Notes under the pieces: generated by a model | Told to the model about the DNA's origin: nothing | Database searches by the model: none | What the model saw: the letters and a program-made list of their open reading frames with translations, nothing else | Shown: piece by piece, positions 46,958-56,199 of the stretch | Layout of the letters: every line of letters begins with the position of its first letter | Numbering within the stretch: the stretch's first letter is position 1 | Made by a program: the position numbers and the translations under genes | DNA from: Rhodopirellula sp. P2 | GTDB taxonomy: Bacteria; Planctomycetota; Planctomycetia; Pirellulales; Pirellulaceae | Assembly (NCBI RefSeq): GCF_028768465.1 | Contig: NZ_CP118225.1 | Location: forward strand, 1,469,001-1,533,000 | Length of the DNA: 64,000 nt | Direction: 5' to 3'

Positions 46958-48145
46958 TCACCCAACCAGTTTCTGATGGGATGCGATCAGCTGATCCGCT
47001 GCGGCGTTGATTTCATCGGCGGTGTTGAATCGACCGACGCCGAACCGCACGCTTCGGCGGGCTTCCGATTCGGTCAATCCCATCGCCAAGAGCACGTGGC
47101 TGGGAAGAGCCTCGGTGCTGCTGCACGCGGATCCGCTGCTGAATGCAACGTCTGGCGTGGCCGCCATCCAGGCTTCTCCCTCGACGTCTCGCAAACGCAC
47201 ATTCAGATTGCCTGGCAAGCGAGCGGACGAATTCTCGTGCCAACTGGAACCATTCAGTTGCAATCCATCGAGCGCGGAATGCAAACGATTCCAAAGCAAC
47301 TCCCGCAGTTCCAGTATCCGCGATGTGTCACTTTCGAGATCGTCGTTCGCGATTTGCAACGCGGTCGCCATCGCAACGATGGTGGCGGGATTGAGTGTTC
47401 CGCCACGAAGCCCACGTTGCTGGCCGCCGCCGACGATTTGGGGGCGCAGTCGCACACGACGATTGCCGTTGCCGACCACCAGGAAACCAGTGCTCTTGGG
47501 ACCATAGAACTTGTGCGCCGAGGCGGTCAGCAAGTCAACGTCGGTCGTTCGCACATCCACGGGCAATCGCCCGACGGCTTGCGTTGCGTCGCAGTGCAGC
47601 AGTGCGCCTGCTTCGTGAGTGATTTCTGCGATCGCTTCGATAGACGCGATCGTTCCAATTTCATTGTTGGCCCACATAATGGAAACCACCGCGGTCTGCT
47701 CATTGACGGCAGTTCGCAGTTGGTCCAGGTCGACTTGTCCGGCCGAGGGATGATCGTGCGGATGGACGCCAACGTGGATGATTTCGACCGGTTGGCCGCT
47801 GGCGAGGCTTTGCTTGGAAAGATCCTCCGCGACTTCCAAGACCGCCGGGTGTTCGGTCTGGCAGATCACCACTTGGTGCCGTTTGCAGCGCGGGTGCATC
47901 AGGACACCTCGCAGGGCCAGGTTGATGCTCTCGGTGGCACCGGACGTCACGACCAAGCTTTCGCGAGGAGCATTCAGGATCGCGGCCATCGAATCGAGTG
48001 ATCGGTCGATCGCCCGGCGAACTTCGCGTCCGACTTCGTGGGAATCACTGTGCGGGTTGCCAAAGTGCTGCGTCAGGTAGGGCAGCATGGCTTGCACCAC
48101 GCGTGGGTCGCAGGGCGTCGTGGCATGATGGTCGAGGTAGATCAT
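46958..48145 (-). CDS. Cysteine desulfurase (NifS/IscS family)
   Basis: This 395-residue PLP enzyme begins MIYLDHHATTPCDPRV and has TSGATESINLALRG, CQTEHPAVLE, HCDATQAVGRLP, the PLP lysine in SAHKFYGPKSTG, GGGQQRGLRGGTLN and the catalytic loop SSGSACSSTEALPSHVLLAM. It releases sulfur from cysteine for Fe-S cluster or tRNA thiolation. No iscU or iscA gene is nearby, so the acceptor cannot be read from context. It follows the EEP-like gene by 26 bp on the same strand. Confidence 0.93.
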   Translation of the reverse strand: MIYLDHHATTPCDPRVVQAMLPYLTQHFGNPHSDSHEVGREVRRAIDRSLDSMAAILNAPRESLVVTSGATESINLALRGVLMHPRCKRHQVVICQTEHPAVLEVAEDLSKQSLASGQPVEIIHVGVHPHDHPSAGQVDLDQLRTAVNEQTAVVSIMWANNEIGTIASIEAIAEITHEAGALLHCDATQAVGRLPVDVRTTDVDLLTASAHKFYGPKSTGFLVVGNGNRRVRLRPQIVGGGQQRGLRGGTLNPATIVAMATALQIANDDLESDTSRILELRELLWNRLHSALDGLQLNGSSWHENSSARLPGNLNVRLRDVEGEAWMAATPDVAFSSGSACSSTEALPSHVLLAMGLTESEARRSVRFGVGRFNTADEINAAADQLIASHQKLVG

Positions 48146-48171
48146 CGGAGATCGCGATCCTTGGATCGTCG

Positions 48172-49413
48172 CTAGCGAATCGCTTTGCCGCTTGGCAGCG
48201 ACGCTTGTTGCACAACGGCCTGGTCCAACGTCGCCTGATTCGCGATCGGCGAGCCCTCCAGTGGCGAGAACTCGGCGTACACCGGCAGGTAGCTGGATAC
48301 CGTTTGTGCTTCGGAGAGACTGAGATTGTACACACGCAGGAAGTCATAGACTCCACCGCGACCGATCGCTTCCGCGGTCGATTGAAAATCAAACACGATG
48401 TTTTCGGTCTGATGCCGTCCAAAGATATCCGTGGGCGTGCTGGACACGGCCGCACGGACGGTTTGACCCGCGATGGTTGGCAACAGGTACGCGTCATCGG
48501 CTTGGAACAATCCCATCATCAAGATGTCATCTTCGCCTCGGCCGTCGTCTCGAATGGAATCAAACAATTGCCCCAGCAAGGCGACTTCGCTGGGGGCTCG
48601 TCCCAGATCGATTCGCACATTGGCAACCGTGAATGTCCAGGCTCTCGCGGCACTGGGTTGCGCCGCTCGGAACCAGGCGACCAACGGGTCGTAGAGCATC
48701 TGTTGGTCGGGATCGGCAACGGTGTACGTCTGTGTCCGGTCGACTCGAATGCGATCGGGACGGAACAGAATCACCATTTGTTCGCCACGATCGGAGGGGC
48801 CTGTCGGACCGCCCAGGACGTAATCGAACACAGGGCCGCCGCTGCCCAGTGAGTTTTCGTTGATTGCGTCGACCATCCGGGGCACGAGGTCTTGATGAAT
48901 CGACGAAACCTGTTGCAGCGCGATCAAGTCGAATTGACGAACAACGCGGATCAGGTTTTTCCGGCAGATGTTGCTGGCCAGCTTGGTCGGCCCGAATCCG
49001 TCCAAGGACCAGGATGCGATGCGAAGATTTCTGTACTGGGGCGGTCGCTTCGCCGAAATCTGCTCGGCCGGGGCGGCACCGTTGGCGGCATTGTTCGGGG
49101 TGCCCCACACGCTTTCTTTCGTGGAGGAGCCCGATCGCAGCAGGTCGCTGGGGCTGTAGATGACCGGGTCGGCTTCGATGGGATTGCCCGACTCGTCGAC
49201 GGGCCAATTCAGTGATCCGCGAGCTTCCGTCGACGACGTGAACGTGAACGGGTCGTCGAGTTTCTCCCACGCAAATTCGGCTTTGGGTTTGATCGCGACT
49301 CCGTCCAGCCCGTCGATGTTGTAGTGTTGGAAGAAGTACCACCCCCCGCCGATCAACAACACGACGATCAAAGCCATCTGAATAGGATGGCCTTTCTCGG
49401 TTGGATCGGACAT
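48172..49413 (-). CDS. Membrane-anchored EEP-fold protein with degenerate active site
   Basis: This 413-residue protein has a GGAGG site five bases before the ATG and one N-terminal helix (IQMALIVVLLIGGGWYFF). From about residue 128 it follows the endonuclease/exonuclease/phosphatase fold (YRNLRIASWSLDGFG, FDLIALQQVSS, ILFRPDRIRVD). Every catalytic motif is changed: the usual QE Glu is Gln168; the N-x-H motif reads NVR (265-267); GDFN reads GLFQ (301-304); and SDHxPV reads SSYLPV (373-378). A non-catalytic binding role is likely. It precedes the cysteine desulfurase by 26 bp. Confidence 0.78.
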   Translation of the reverse strand: MSDPTEKGHPIQMALIVVLLIGGGWYFFQHYNIDGLDGVAIKPKAEFAWEKLDDPFTFTSSTEARGSLNWPVDESGNPIEADPVIYSPSDLLRSGSSTKESVWGTPNNAANGAAPAEQISAKRPPQYRNLRIASWSLDGFGPTKLASNICRKNLIRVVRQFDLIALQQVSSIHQDLVPRMVDAINENSLGSGGPVFDYVLGGPTGPSDRGEQMVILFRPDRIRVDRTQTYTVADPDQQMLYDPLVAWFRAAQPSAARAWTFTVANVRIDLGRAPSEVALLGQLFDSIRDDGRGEDDILMMGLFQADDAYLLPTIAGQTVRAAVSSTPTDIFGRHQTENIVFDFQSTAEAIGRGGVYDFLRVYNLSLSEAQTVSSYLPVYAEFSPLEGSPIANQATLDQAVVQQASLPSGKAIR

Positions 49414-49732
49414 AGCTGCCTCCGGGACAATTGGGGCGGGTTTTGGGGCGACGAGCGGTTTTCTGGGCGGGGCAAATCAAATCGACCCGCCACCATCGTG
49501 TTGAATCGGCGCCCGCATCGTTGCAGTCCAAAAAATGGACGCTCATCCCCCCCTCCCTCGCAACCGGCATACTTTCTGGGGGGCTGGGCCTGTCTTTCCC
49601 GAGCGACCTTGGTCAATCTTCTTTCCCGAAGCCAGCAAACGCGGTGTGAGCCGCTGACACTGTTCGCTTGGCTCGTTATTCTGGTTGCTCGTACCGTCCC
49701 AGCTTTTTCTATCAAGTGGTTGAAACGTTCCC
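49414..49732. other. Divergent intergenic region
   Basis: This 319-bp stretch separates the divergent EEP-like gene and the E2 gene and should hold both promoters. No gene, repeat or operator was recognised apart from the EEP ribosome site at its left end. Confidence 0.5.
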
Positions 49733-51040
49733 GTGAGCGACATCATTCCCGTCGAAGTTCCTACCGTTGGCGAATCGATCAGCGAAGTGCAAATCGGCAA
49801 TTGGCTCAAACAAGAAGGTGACTGGGTCAAGAGCGGCGAAGATCTCGTCGAAATTGAAACGGAAAAAGCGTCGGTGCAAATCCCCGCTCCCGTCAGCGGT
49901 TTCTTGCAGTCGATCACGAAACAGTCCGAAGAATTCGCCGAAGTCGGCCAACAAATCGCATCGATCCAAGTCGCGGAACAGCCCGCGGGCGGCGGTGGAT
50001 CCTCCAGTGGTGGTTCGACGCCTGCGGCTGGGAACGCCGCACCGGCCCCTGCACCCTCGGCACCGGCCGCATCCAGCCCCGCCCAAGGTGGCGGAGGGTT
50101 TGTGATGCCTGCCGCCCAGCGGTTGCTCGACGAACACAAGTTGGATTCGTCGCAGGTCCCCGCCACGGGACCCGGTGGCCGCTTGCTGAAGGAAGACGTG
50201 CTGGCTTACATCCGTAGCGGAGCTTCCCGCCCGGCTGCACCCGCTGCACCACCAGCGGTTCCTGCCACGCCTGCGCCACCCGCCCCGGCTCAGCCAATGT
50301 CGGTCCCGGAAACAGCTTCGCTGATGACCAGCGGTGGTTACCGGTCCGAAGAAGTCAAACCGATGAGCATGCTGCGTCGCACGATTGCGTCGCGACTCGT
50401 CCAGGCCCAGCAAACCGCGGCGCTGCTGACGACCTTCAACGAGATCAACATGGCACCGGTCATGGCGATCCGCAGCAAGTACAAAGATGCCTTCGCCAAG
50501 AAGCACGGTGTCAAACTGGGCTTCATGTCGTTCTTTGCCAAAGCCACGGTCGAAGCCCTGCGTCGTTATCCCGCCGTCAACGCGGAAATTCGTGGCGACT
50601 CGATGGTCTATCGCAACTACCAAGACATCGGCATCGCGATTGGCGGTGGCAAGGGCTTGGTCGTTCCGGTCCTTCGCAACGTGGAACGCATGTCGTTTGC
50701 CGAAGTCGAAGGCAGCATCTCCGAGTACGCTCGCTTGGCGGGTGAAAACCGGTTGCAACCCGGTGACTTGATGGGCGGCACGTTCACGATCAGCAACGGC
50801 GGGATCTACGGATCACTGCTCAGCACGCCGATCGTCAATCCGCCTCAAAGCGGTATCTTGGGCCTGCACTCGATTCAAGAACGTCCCGTCGCTGAAGACG
50901 GGCAAGTCGTGATCCGTCCGATGATGTACGTCGCGTTGACGTATGACCACCGCATCGTTGACGGACGTGAAGCGGTCGGATTCTTGGTCGCGATCAAAGA
51001 AACGATCGAAGACCCAGCCCGACTGTTCCTGGAAGTCTGA
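49733..51040 (+). CDS. sucB: 2-oxo-acid dehydrogenase E2 (dihydrolipoyl acyltransferase, succinyl type)
   Basis: This 435-residue protein starts at GTG. Domains: lipoyl (1-78) with Lys45 in [11 protein letters not shown] as the lipoylation site; an Ala/Pro/Gly-rich linker; the peripheral-subunit-binding domain (about 124-160, [20 protein letters not shown]); a second Pro/Ala linker; and the catalytic acyltransferase domain (about 210-435) with [20 protein letters not shown] and the active-site DHRIVDG. It forms the core of a 2-oxoglutarate-type complex. No E1 or E3 gene lies beside it, so the partners are encoded elsewhere. Confidence 0.93.
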   Translation: MSDIIPVEVPTVGESISEVQIGNWLKQEGDWVKSGEDLVEIETEKASVQIPAPVSGFLQSITKQSEEFAEVGQQIASIQVAEQPAGGGGSSSGGSTPAAGNAAPAPAPSAPAASSPAQGGGGFVMPAAQRLLDEHKLDSSQVPATGPGGRLLKEDVLAYIRSGASRPAAPAAPPAVPATPAPPAPAQPMSVPETASLMTSGGYRSEEVKPMSMLRRTIASRLVQAQQTAALLTTFNEINMAPVMAIRSKYKDAFAKKHGVKLGFMSFFAKATVEALRRYPAVNAEIRGDSMVYRNYQDIGIAIGGGKGLVVPVLRNVERMSFAEVEGSISEYARLAGENRLQPGDLMGGTFTISNGGIYGSLLSTPIVNPPQSGILGLHSIQERPVAEDGQVVIRPMMYVALTYDHRIVDGREAVGFLVAIKETIEDPARLFLEV

Positions 51041-51200
51041 TCAGGCGACGTCCCAGGGGCGTTCTCTGGATCACTGGAGAAGCGAAGCTCGGTAAGGGGT
51101 TCGCGATTGCTGCGATCGCAAACGTCTTGCCGACATTCCGCTGCGACGAGATGGTTGGTTGAGGTTGGGGCTGAAACAACCGGGCCTAACGGCCAACGGC

Positions 51201-51884
51201 TCACTTTTGAAGTCGTTTGACGACTTCGGTGTGCCCGTTGCTGGTGGCAAAATCGATCGCTGTCTCGCCATCGGTGTCTTTCTTGGTCGGGTCGGCGCCG
51301 GCGTCGAGCAACAACTCCACGACCGCCATCTGGCCTTCCGCGGCGGCAAACATCAGCGGTGAAAAGTGTTCTTCGCTGTCCACGAGATCCACTGCCGCAC
51401 CGGCATCGAGCAACAACTTGACCGTTTCGGCGTTGTCGGCGGTGGAGGCGTACATCAGCGCCGTGCGACCAAAGGAATCTCGGTGGTCGACTTCGACCTC
51501 CTGGGACAGCAACCATTCCACCACCGGCGTGTGACCGTCGAAGGCAGCCATCTGAATCGCGGTGCGTTGCTGTTCGTCCATGGCTGAGACGTCCACGCCT
51601 TGGCCAGCGAGTCGTTTCACGCCTGCGATGTCACCCAGCATCGCGGCTTCGCGAAATTGGTCTTCGGGCGACGTCTCGGGCAGCGGCACATCTTCCGACG
51701 TGGCCATGCCCTCGGGCGCTTGGGGTGCCAGCACCTCTTCCCGTTCGCGTCGTGGGAAATCTTCTGGCGAGAGACGTTTGGACTCGCACCCCGAAAGCAC
51801 GGCGGTTGTGCCGAGGATCAAGACGCTGAAGAACGTGAACGAACGAACGGGAACGCGACGCGTCCGAGGCGGGTGGTTTTGCAT
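51201..51884 (-). CDS. Ankyrin-repeat lipoprotein
   Basis: The ATG at 51884 gives 227 residues with a lipoprotein signal (FTFFSVLILGTTAVLSGC); the longer frame upstream lies over the neighbouring gene and is not protein-like. After an acidic Pro/Glu-rich linker come about four ankyrin repeats: DQFREAAMLGDIAGVKRLAG, QRTAIQMAAFDGHTPVVEWL, GRTALMYASTADNAETVKLL and FSPLMFAAAEGQMAVVELLL, with a final DGETAIDFATSNGHTEVVKR. A protein-binding role at a membrane is inferred. It follows the nnrE gene by 38 bp. Confidence 0.85.
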   Translation of the reverse strand: MQNHPPRTRRVPVRSFTFFSVLILGTTAVLSGCESKRLSPEDFPRREREEVLAPQAPEGMATSEDVPLPETSPEDQFREAAMLGDIAGVKRLAGQGVDVSAMDEQQRTAIQMAAFDGHTPVVEWLLSQEVEVDHRDSFGRTALMYASTADNAETVKLLLDAGAAVDLVDSEEHFSPLMFAAAEGQMAVVELLLDAGADPTKKDTDGETAIDFATSNGHTEVVKRLQK

Positions 51885-51922
51885 GGCCCTAACATAGTCG
51901 CAGTGACTCAGGCCGGCCAAGC

Positions 51923-52597
51923 TCACGCACTGAATTGACGCAACAGTTTCTGAGGGACGCCAATCGAAATCACGTGGACCTGGCCGGTGCAACGAACTGC
52001 GTCTTGCTTGGCAAAACCCACTTTCGGCGCAGCGAAGGTCAGCGTGTGATCGGCGTGGAAGGTTGGCTCGCCCGTTGCTCCCGTGTCGCCATTCATTCCG
52101 GTCGGAATGTCCAGCGCAATCCGGATCGCCGAGGCTGCGTTGGCCGCCTCCACGACCTCGAGGTAGCGACCACGCAGTGGCGGCTTGGCCCCGGTGCCCA
52201 GCAATCCATCGACGAGGATGTCCGCCGCTGGAAAACATTCCTTTGCGGACGCCTCGCCGAGGACCTGGATTTTGATCCCCGCGGCTTCCGCGATTTTGGC
52301 TTGAATCGCCGCATCGCCGTGCAGTTCGTCGATTTTTGCCATCGCCAGGATCGTGACCTCACGGCCGGCCAACTGCAAATGTCGCGCGATCGTGAATCCG
52401 TCGCCACCGTTGTTGCCTTTGCCGCACAGGATCAACACGCTGCCAGCGGGGGCGATTTCGTCGATGCATTCCGCCGCGCCGCGTCCGGCATTTTCCATCA
52501 ACACGATGCCGGGCATATGAAATTGCTGCATCGCCACCTGGTCAATCTGACGGACTTGTTCGCAGGTCATCGGCGGCAGTTGGAGAACTGGATTCAT
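51923..52597 (-). CDS. nnrE: NAD(P)H-hydrate epimerase
   Basis: The ATG at 52597, with an AAGGA site upstream, gives 224 residues of the YjeF N-terminal family: GIVLMENAGRGAAECI, VLILCGKGNNGGDGFTIARH, ADILVDGLLGTGAKPPLRG and RIALDIPTGMNGDTG, then HADHTLTFAAPKVGF. It interconverts R and S forms of damaged hydrated NAD(P)H. The dehydratase half that is often fused is absent, so it must be encoded elsewhere. Cytoplasmic. Its divergent neighbour is a FmdB-like zinc ribbon gene. Confidence 0.92.
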   Translation of the reverse strand: MNPVLQLPPMTCEQVRQIDQVAMQQFHMPGIVLMENAGRGAAECIDEIAPAGSVLILCGKGNNGGDGFTIARHLQLAGREVTILAMAKIDELHGDAAIQAKIAEAAGIKIQVLGEASAKECFPAADILVDGLLGTGAKPPLRGRYLEVVEAANAASAIRIALDIPTGMNGDTGATGEPTFHADHTLTFAAPKVGFAKQDAVRCTGQVHVISIGVPQKLLRQFSA

Positions 52598-52740
52598 GGT
52601 CGCTTCCTTTGAGTTCAAGCGGGGCGGGGCAGGGCGAAGCAAACCGTTTCCTCGTGCGGCTGACAAAAACAGCTTCTTCGGCCATTCCCAGTGGTGCGAA
52701 CGACTTCCGTAAGAAACAATGGAACGATGTGGGCGGCGTG

Positions 52741-52795
52741 CCCATGGTTTGTTCCTTGGCCCATGGCTTGTTCCCTGGCCATGGTTTGTTCCCAG
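52741..52795. repeat. Three tandem 19-bp repeats
   Basis: CCCATGGTTTGTTCCTTGG, CCCATGGCTTGTTCCCTGG and CCATGGTTTGTTCCCAG follow each other without gap. They lie 27 bp before the FmdB-like start codon, in the divergent region shared with nnrE, so they may be regulatory sites or simple slippage products. Confidence 0.85.
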
Positions 52796-52821
52796 AACCG
52801 TGTTCCTCTCGGATACCGAAG

Positions 52822-53052
52822 ATGCCTCTGTACGAATACGAATGCAAGACGTGTGATGACGTGGTTGAGATTTTGGTTCGATCTCAGGATGAAGAAGTGG
52901 CCTGCCCGAAATGCAGCAATGCTGAATTGACGCGTGTCCTCAGCGTCCCCTCGGCTCCCTCGATGAGCGGCGGCAGTTCGAGCTTGCCCATGGCGGGCGG
53001 TGGCGAAGCCTGCGGTGCCCCGCGATGTTGCGGCGGCGGTTGCCAAATGTGA
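52822..53052 (+). CDS. FmdB-family zinc-ribbon protein
   Basis: The ATG at 52822 gives 76 residues beginning MPLYEYECKTCDDVVEILV, the classic FmdB/zinc-ribbon start: CKTC and CPKC form the four-Cys zinc site. The tail is Gly/Ser-rich and ends in a second Cys group (GEACGAPRCCGGGCQM). The family was named for a putative regulator; its role is unclear. A 147-codon longer frame is not protein-like upstream of this ATG. Confidence 0.88.
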   Translation: MPLYEYECKTCDDVVEILVRSQDEEVACPKCSNAELTRVLSVPSAPSMSGGSSSLPMAGGGEACGAPRCCGGGCQM

Positions 53053-53059
53053 TCAGGTA

Positions 53060-53113
53060 GGCAGGAATGATCGGGCAGAACCATGTCAGCCGTTTGGGCG
53101 TTCGCCTGGGCTG
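53060..53113 (+). repeat. 54-bp dispersed repeat, copy 1
   Basis: It begins GGCAGGAATGATCGGGCAGA and ends CGCCTGGGCTG. The copy at 57049-57102 differs at three positions in 54. Both copies lie within about 10 bp after the stop codon of a plus-strand gene and in the same orientation. Confidence 0.92.
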
Positions 53114-53173
53114 ATAAAAATGAAATCAACCAGGCGGTTTCCGACGAATGGTATTGATACGACGTTTGTCGTG

Positions 53174-53276
53174 ATTGAAAAAGTGAAAGTGTAAATTGAC
53201 AATTGTAAAATGCCGGAATGCGTGGATGAAAACGCATCAATTTGCATTTTTCAATTGTCAATTCAACTTTTTCAAT
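53174..53276. repeat. Long AT-rich inverted repeat
   Basis: The left arm (53174-53213) and right arm (53244-53276) share ATTGAAAAAGT, ATTGACAATTG and AAAATGC in mirrored order, with one small insertion on the left and one mismatch. The centre has a second 6-bp stem (ATGCGT/ACGCAT). The AT-rich arms contrast strongly with flanking DNA; it could be a MITE-like remnant or a structured RNA element. Confidence 0.82.
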
Positions 53277-53577
53277 GAGTTGCATTTGGTTCGCACACTT
53301 ACCACCCTGCCAACATTTCCATCAGCCCTGCGTTCGCCCCGGTTGTACGTGGGAACAGTGGCGTTTGCGATGACCGTTCAAATGCCAACAGGCTCCTGCC
53401 GACCTGCTTGATTTGCCGGGCGGCAGCCACTTTTCGCGAGCGGGGCGAATTCTCAAATGGGGCGCTGGATCGTTTACAATCCACGCCCCCGTCTGATGCT
53501 TTTTATTGACGCCGGAAGGTGGGGCCTCCATCGCTGAGGCCTCGCCCCGCGACGTTCCATCCCGCCAGGAGAGTTCC

Positions 53578-54951
53578 ATGAGCCGCTTTCTCACAGTGCG
53601 CGCGTTCGCACGGACCGCCGTGTTTCTCGCGGCGGGTTTGGCCTCGCTGGCCGATCTTCATCAAGCCAATGCGAAAGAGGCCAATGCGAAAGAGGATCGG
53701 GAAACGATCGTTCGCAATGACCGGGAACGAGTGCTGGCGACCGGGTATTGGATTTACAACGACCTGGACGCGGCTTACGAACAAGCCCGCCAGTCCGGCA
53801 AACCAATCTTGGTTGTTTTGCGTTGCCTGCCCTGCGAAGAGTGCGTCAAGCTGGACGACGACTTGGTCGAAGGCGATCCCGAGCTGAAGCGTCTGCTCGA
53901 CCAATACGTTCGCGTTCGTGTGGTCGGCACCAATGGCTTGGATTTGAATGTGTTTCAGTACGACACGGATCAGTCCTTTGCTGTCTTCATGCTCAACGCT
54001 GACAAAACGGTTTACGGCCGCTTTGGAACGCGGTCACATCGCACCGAATGGCTGGGCGATGTTTCCTTGGAAGGGATGGCTGCGGCGCTTCGAGGGAGCT
54101 TGAAACTGCACGAAGCCTACCCTGCCAATCGTGAATCCCTGGCGGGCAAGACCGGTGATCCGTTGGAGTTTGTTTCTCCGGAAAAGTACCCCACGCTAAC
54201 GGACCGGCCCGATCACCTCGATTACGCTGGGCAAGTCGCAAAGAGCTGCATCCATTGCCATCAAATTGGCGAGGCCCGGCGTGATTACTACTGGCAGAAA
54301 GGGGAGTCGATCCCGGAAGAAGTGCTGCATCCTTACCCGCATCCCAAATCGATTGGGTTGGTGCTCGACGCACGGTACCCGGCTCGCGTGAAGAGCGTTG
54401 CCGAAGGATCGGCGGCTGCGAAAGCCGGCTTTCAAGTTGGCGATGATTTGCTGAGCATTCATTCGCAGCCCTTGGTTTCGATGGCGGACGTGCAGTGGGC
54501 TCTCAACCAAGTTCCGGCCTCAGGTGCCGAGGTGGAGATCCAAACCAAACGTGGCGATCAAGCACGGACGCTCACGTTGTCCCTGCCAGAGGGCTGGCGG
54601 CGATGGGACGATTCGTCTTGGCGAGTTTCGTCGTGGATGATGCGGCGGATCGCTGGTGGGGGAATGCGTTTGCTGCCTCTGGACGAAAGCGAGCGGCAGG
54701 AGCTCCATTTGCGATCGCCGATGGCACTCCGAGTTGCCAATGTTGGTAAATATGGACTTCACGCGACCGCTCACAAGGCTGGCGTGCGCGTCGACGATAT
54801 TCTGATTGAATACGACGGCAAATCGGATTTGACTCGCGAGGCCGACATCTTCGATCACGTGAACGAGCAGCATCGCCCGGGTGACCGTATTTCGATGAAG
54901 TTTCTTCGCGATGGCCGCGTACGAACGGTTGAAATTCCCATTCAGAAGTGA
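53578..54951 (+). CDS. Thioredoxin-fold / cytochrome c / double PDZ protein
   Basis: The ATG at 53578, with AGGAGA upstream, gives 457 residues. Order: signal peptide (1-31, ending HQANA); thioredoxin-like domain (about 45-180) with an unusual cysteine triplet, Cys83, Cys86 and Cys89 (LRCLPCEECVK); a haem-binding CIHCH (224-228); and two PDZ domains (about 265-345 and 385-455; AEGSAAAKAGFQVGDDLLSI and AHKAGVRVDDILIEYDG). An ANAKE/ANAKE micro-duplication follows the signal peptide. An exported redox or haem protein tethered by PDZ contacts is inferred; function unknown. Confidence 0.82.
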   Translation: MSRFLTVRAFARTAVFLAAGLASLADLHQANAKEANAKEDRETIVRNDRERVLATGYWIYNDLDAAYEQARQSGKPILVVLRCLPCEECVKLDDDLVEGDPELKRLLDQYVRVRVVGTNGLDLNVFQYDTDQSFAVFMLNADKTVYGRFGTRSHRTEWLGDVSLEGMAAALRGSLKLHEAYPANRESLAGKTGDPLEFVSPEKYPTLTDRPDHLDYAGQVAKSCIHCHQIGEARRDYYWQKGESIPEEVLHPYPHPKSIGLVLDARYPARVKSVAEGSAAAKAGFQVGDDLLSIHSQPLVSMADVQWALNQVPASGAEVEIQTKRGDQARTLTLSLPEGWRRWDDSSWRVSSWMMRRIAGGGMRLLPLDESERQELHLRSPMALRVANVGKYGLHATAHKAGVRVDDILIEYDGKSDLTREADIFDHVNEQHRPGDRISMKFLRDGRVRTVEIPIQK

Positions 54952-55074
54952 CCCGAGTCCTTTCATCGGGTTTGCCATCTGCCCGCGGCACGGACGCCGC
55001 TTTTTGAATTTCTCCGATTTCGTCTTGATCCCAGGGTGTGTTTCCCGGTAATTCTTGGCGTGGAGAAACGCAGT

Positions 55075-56199
55075 ATGAATCACCCTCAAAATCACGCTTC
55101 CGGCGTCGAAGATTCGACAGGCTTCGATCGAGCCCCGGAGGTCTTCGTGACCAATTTTCATCGCCGATTCACTGGTGTTTCCGCGACCGCGAATGCGGTT
55201 GTCTCCGGCCAAAAATCCCGTCTGAAGCTGTGTTTGGTCGGCGACCCTCTCCCGGACGCTCCCGAGCCGCTCAGTTATCGCAAAGCCCTTCGTTCCAGTT
55301 TTCAACGGCCTTCGAATCGTCCGTTTTCGATCTGGCATGTGCGACGCAACATGGAGATGAGTGCGGCGATCTTCGCTCGCGATGTCCTGCGGTTGCCCAT
55401 TCGAATCGTGTTCACGTCGGCGGCGATCCGCCGTCACTCGGCGTTCCCACGAGCCCTGATTTCACGGATGGATGCGGTCGTCGCAACCACCGAAACCGCC
55501 GGGGCTTTCGTTCCGAACTTGGCCTCGGTCGTGCCGCACGGGGTCGACACCCAGAAATTCACGCCGGCCGACGATCGCGTGGCAGCTTGGCAGGCGACCG
55601 GTTTGCCTGGCAAACACGGCATCGGCATCGTCGGTCGTGTGCGAGCCGAAAAGGGGACTGATTTGTTCGTGGAATCGATGTGCGAACTGCTGCCCCAAAA
55701 TCCCGATTTCACCGCCGTCGTGATCGGACGTGCCAAACCAGAGGACTCAGCCTTTGAGAAGGCTTTGAAAGCCAAGATCGACGCTTGCGGGCTGACCGAT
55801 CGCATTGTGTTCATCGGCGAAGTCCCCAGTCACGAGCTGCCAACTTGGATGCGAAGTCTGTCGCTGCTGGTCGCACCGGCCCGCTACGAGGGCTACGGCA
55901 TGACCGCGCTGGAGGCGCTGTCCAGTGGCGTTCCTGTTGTTGCGGCCGACACCGGTGTCTATGCCTCTGTGATTGACGAGGGTGTGACGGGCCATGTCGT
56001 CCCGATCGGCGATCGCGAGAAGCTCCGACAATCCATCCAGGCAATGCTCCAGGATCCAAGCCGGCTCCAAGTTGCTGGCCAGTTGGGCCGATCCTTCGCC
56101 GTCAACTCGCTCAGCCTGAACAACGAGATCGACGGCTACCAGCAAGTCTACGACCGCCTCTGGGCTGGTGAATCCTTTCGTGCTCGCCACGCTGCCTGA
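55075..56199 (+). CDS. Glycosyltransferase family 4, LPS core (LpcC-like)
   Basis: The ATG at 55075 gives 374 residues; a 13-codon extension is possible. The N-terminal half has FSIWHVRRNMEMSAAIFARD and RLPIRIVFTSAAIRRHSAF, strikingly like LpcC-type mannosyltransferases of LPS core synthesis. The C-terminal GT-B half has GIGIVGRVRAEKGTDLFVES and LLVAPARYEGYGMTALEALS, with the family 4 Glu-x7-Glu pattern. It probably adds a sugar to the LPS core. An FkbM gene follows after 128 bp on the same strand. Confidence 0.85.
   Translation: MNHPQNHASGVEDSTGFDRAPEVFVTNFHRRFTGVSATANAVVSGQKSRLKLCLVGDPLPDAPEPLSYRKALRSSFQRPSNRPFSIWHVRRNMEMSAAIFARDVLRLPIRIVFTSAAIRRHSAFPRALISRMDAVVATTETAGAFVPNLASVVPHGVDTQKFTPADDRVAAWQATGLPGKHGIGIVGRVRAEKGTDLFVESMCELLPQNPDFTAVVIGRAKPEDSAFEKALKAKIDACGLTDRIVFIGEVPSHELPTWMRSLSLLVAPARYEGYGMTALEALSSGVPVVAADTGVYASVIDEGVTGHVVPIGDREKLRQSIQAMLQDPSRLQVAGQLGRSFAVNSLSLNNEIDGYQQVYDRLWAGESFRARHAA

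Larger units (their letters stand above)
53053..53577. other. Spacer with dispersed repeat and AT-rich inverted repeat
   Basis: This 525-bp stretch has no supported gene. It contains a 54-bp repeat (53060-53113) that recurs at 57049-57102, and a long AT-rich inverted repeat (53174-53276). The last part carries the ribosome site AGGAGA of the next gene. Confidence 0.7.

Noticed and set aside
51885-52238. N-terminal extension of the ankyrin lipoprotein
   Set aside because: It lies antisense-like in another frame over nnrE, and the internal ATG gives a perfect lipoprotein signal.
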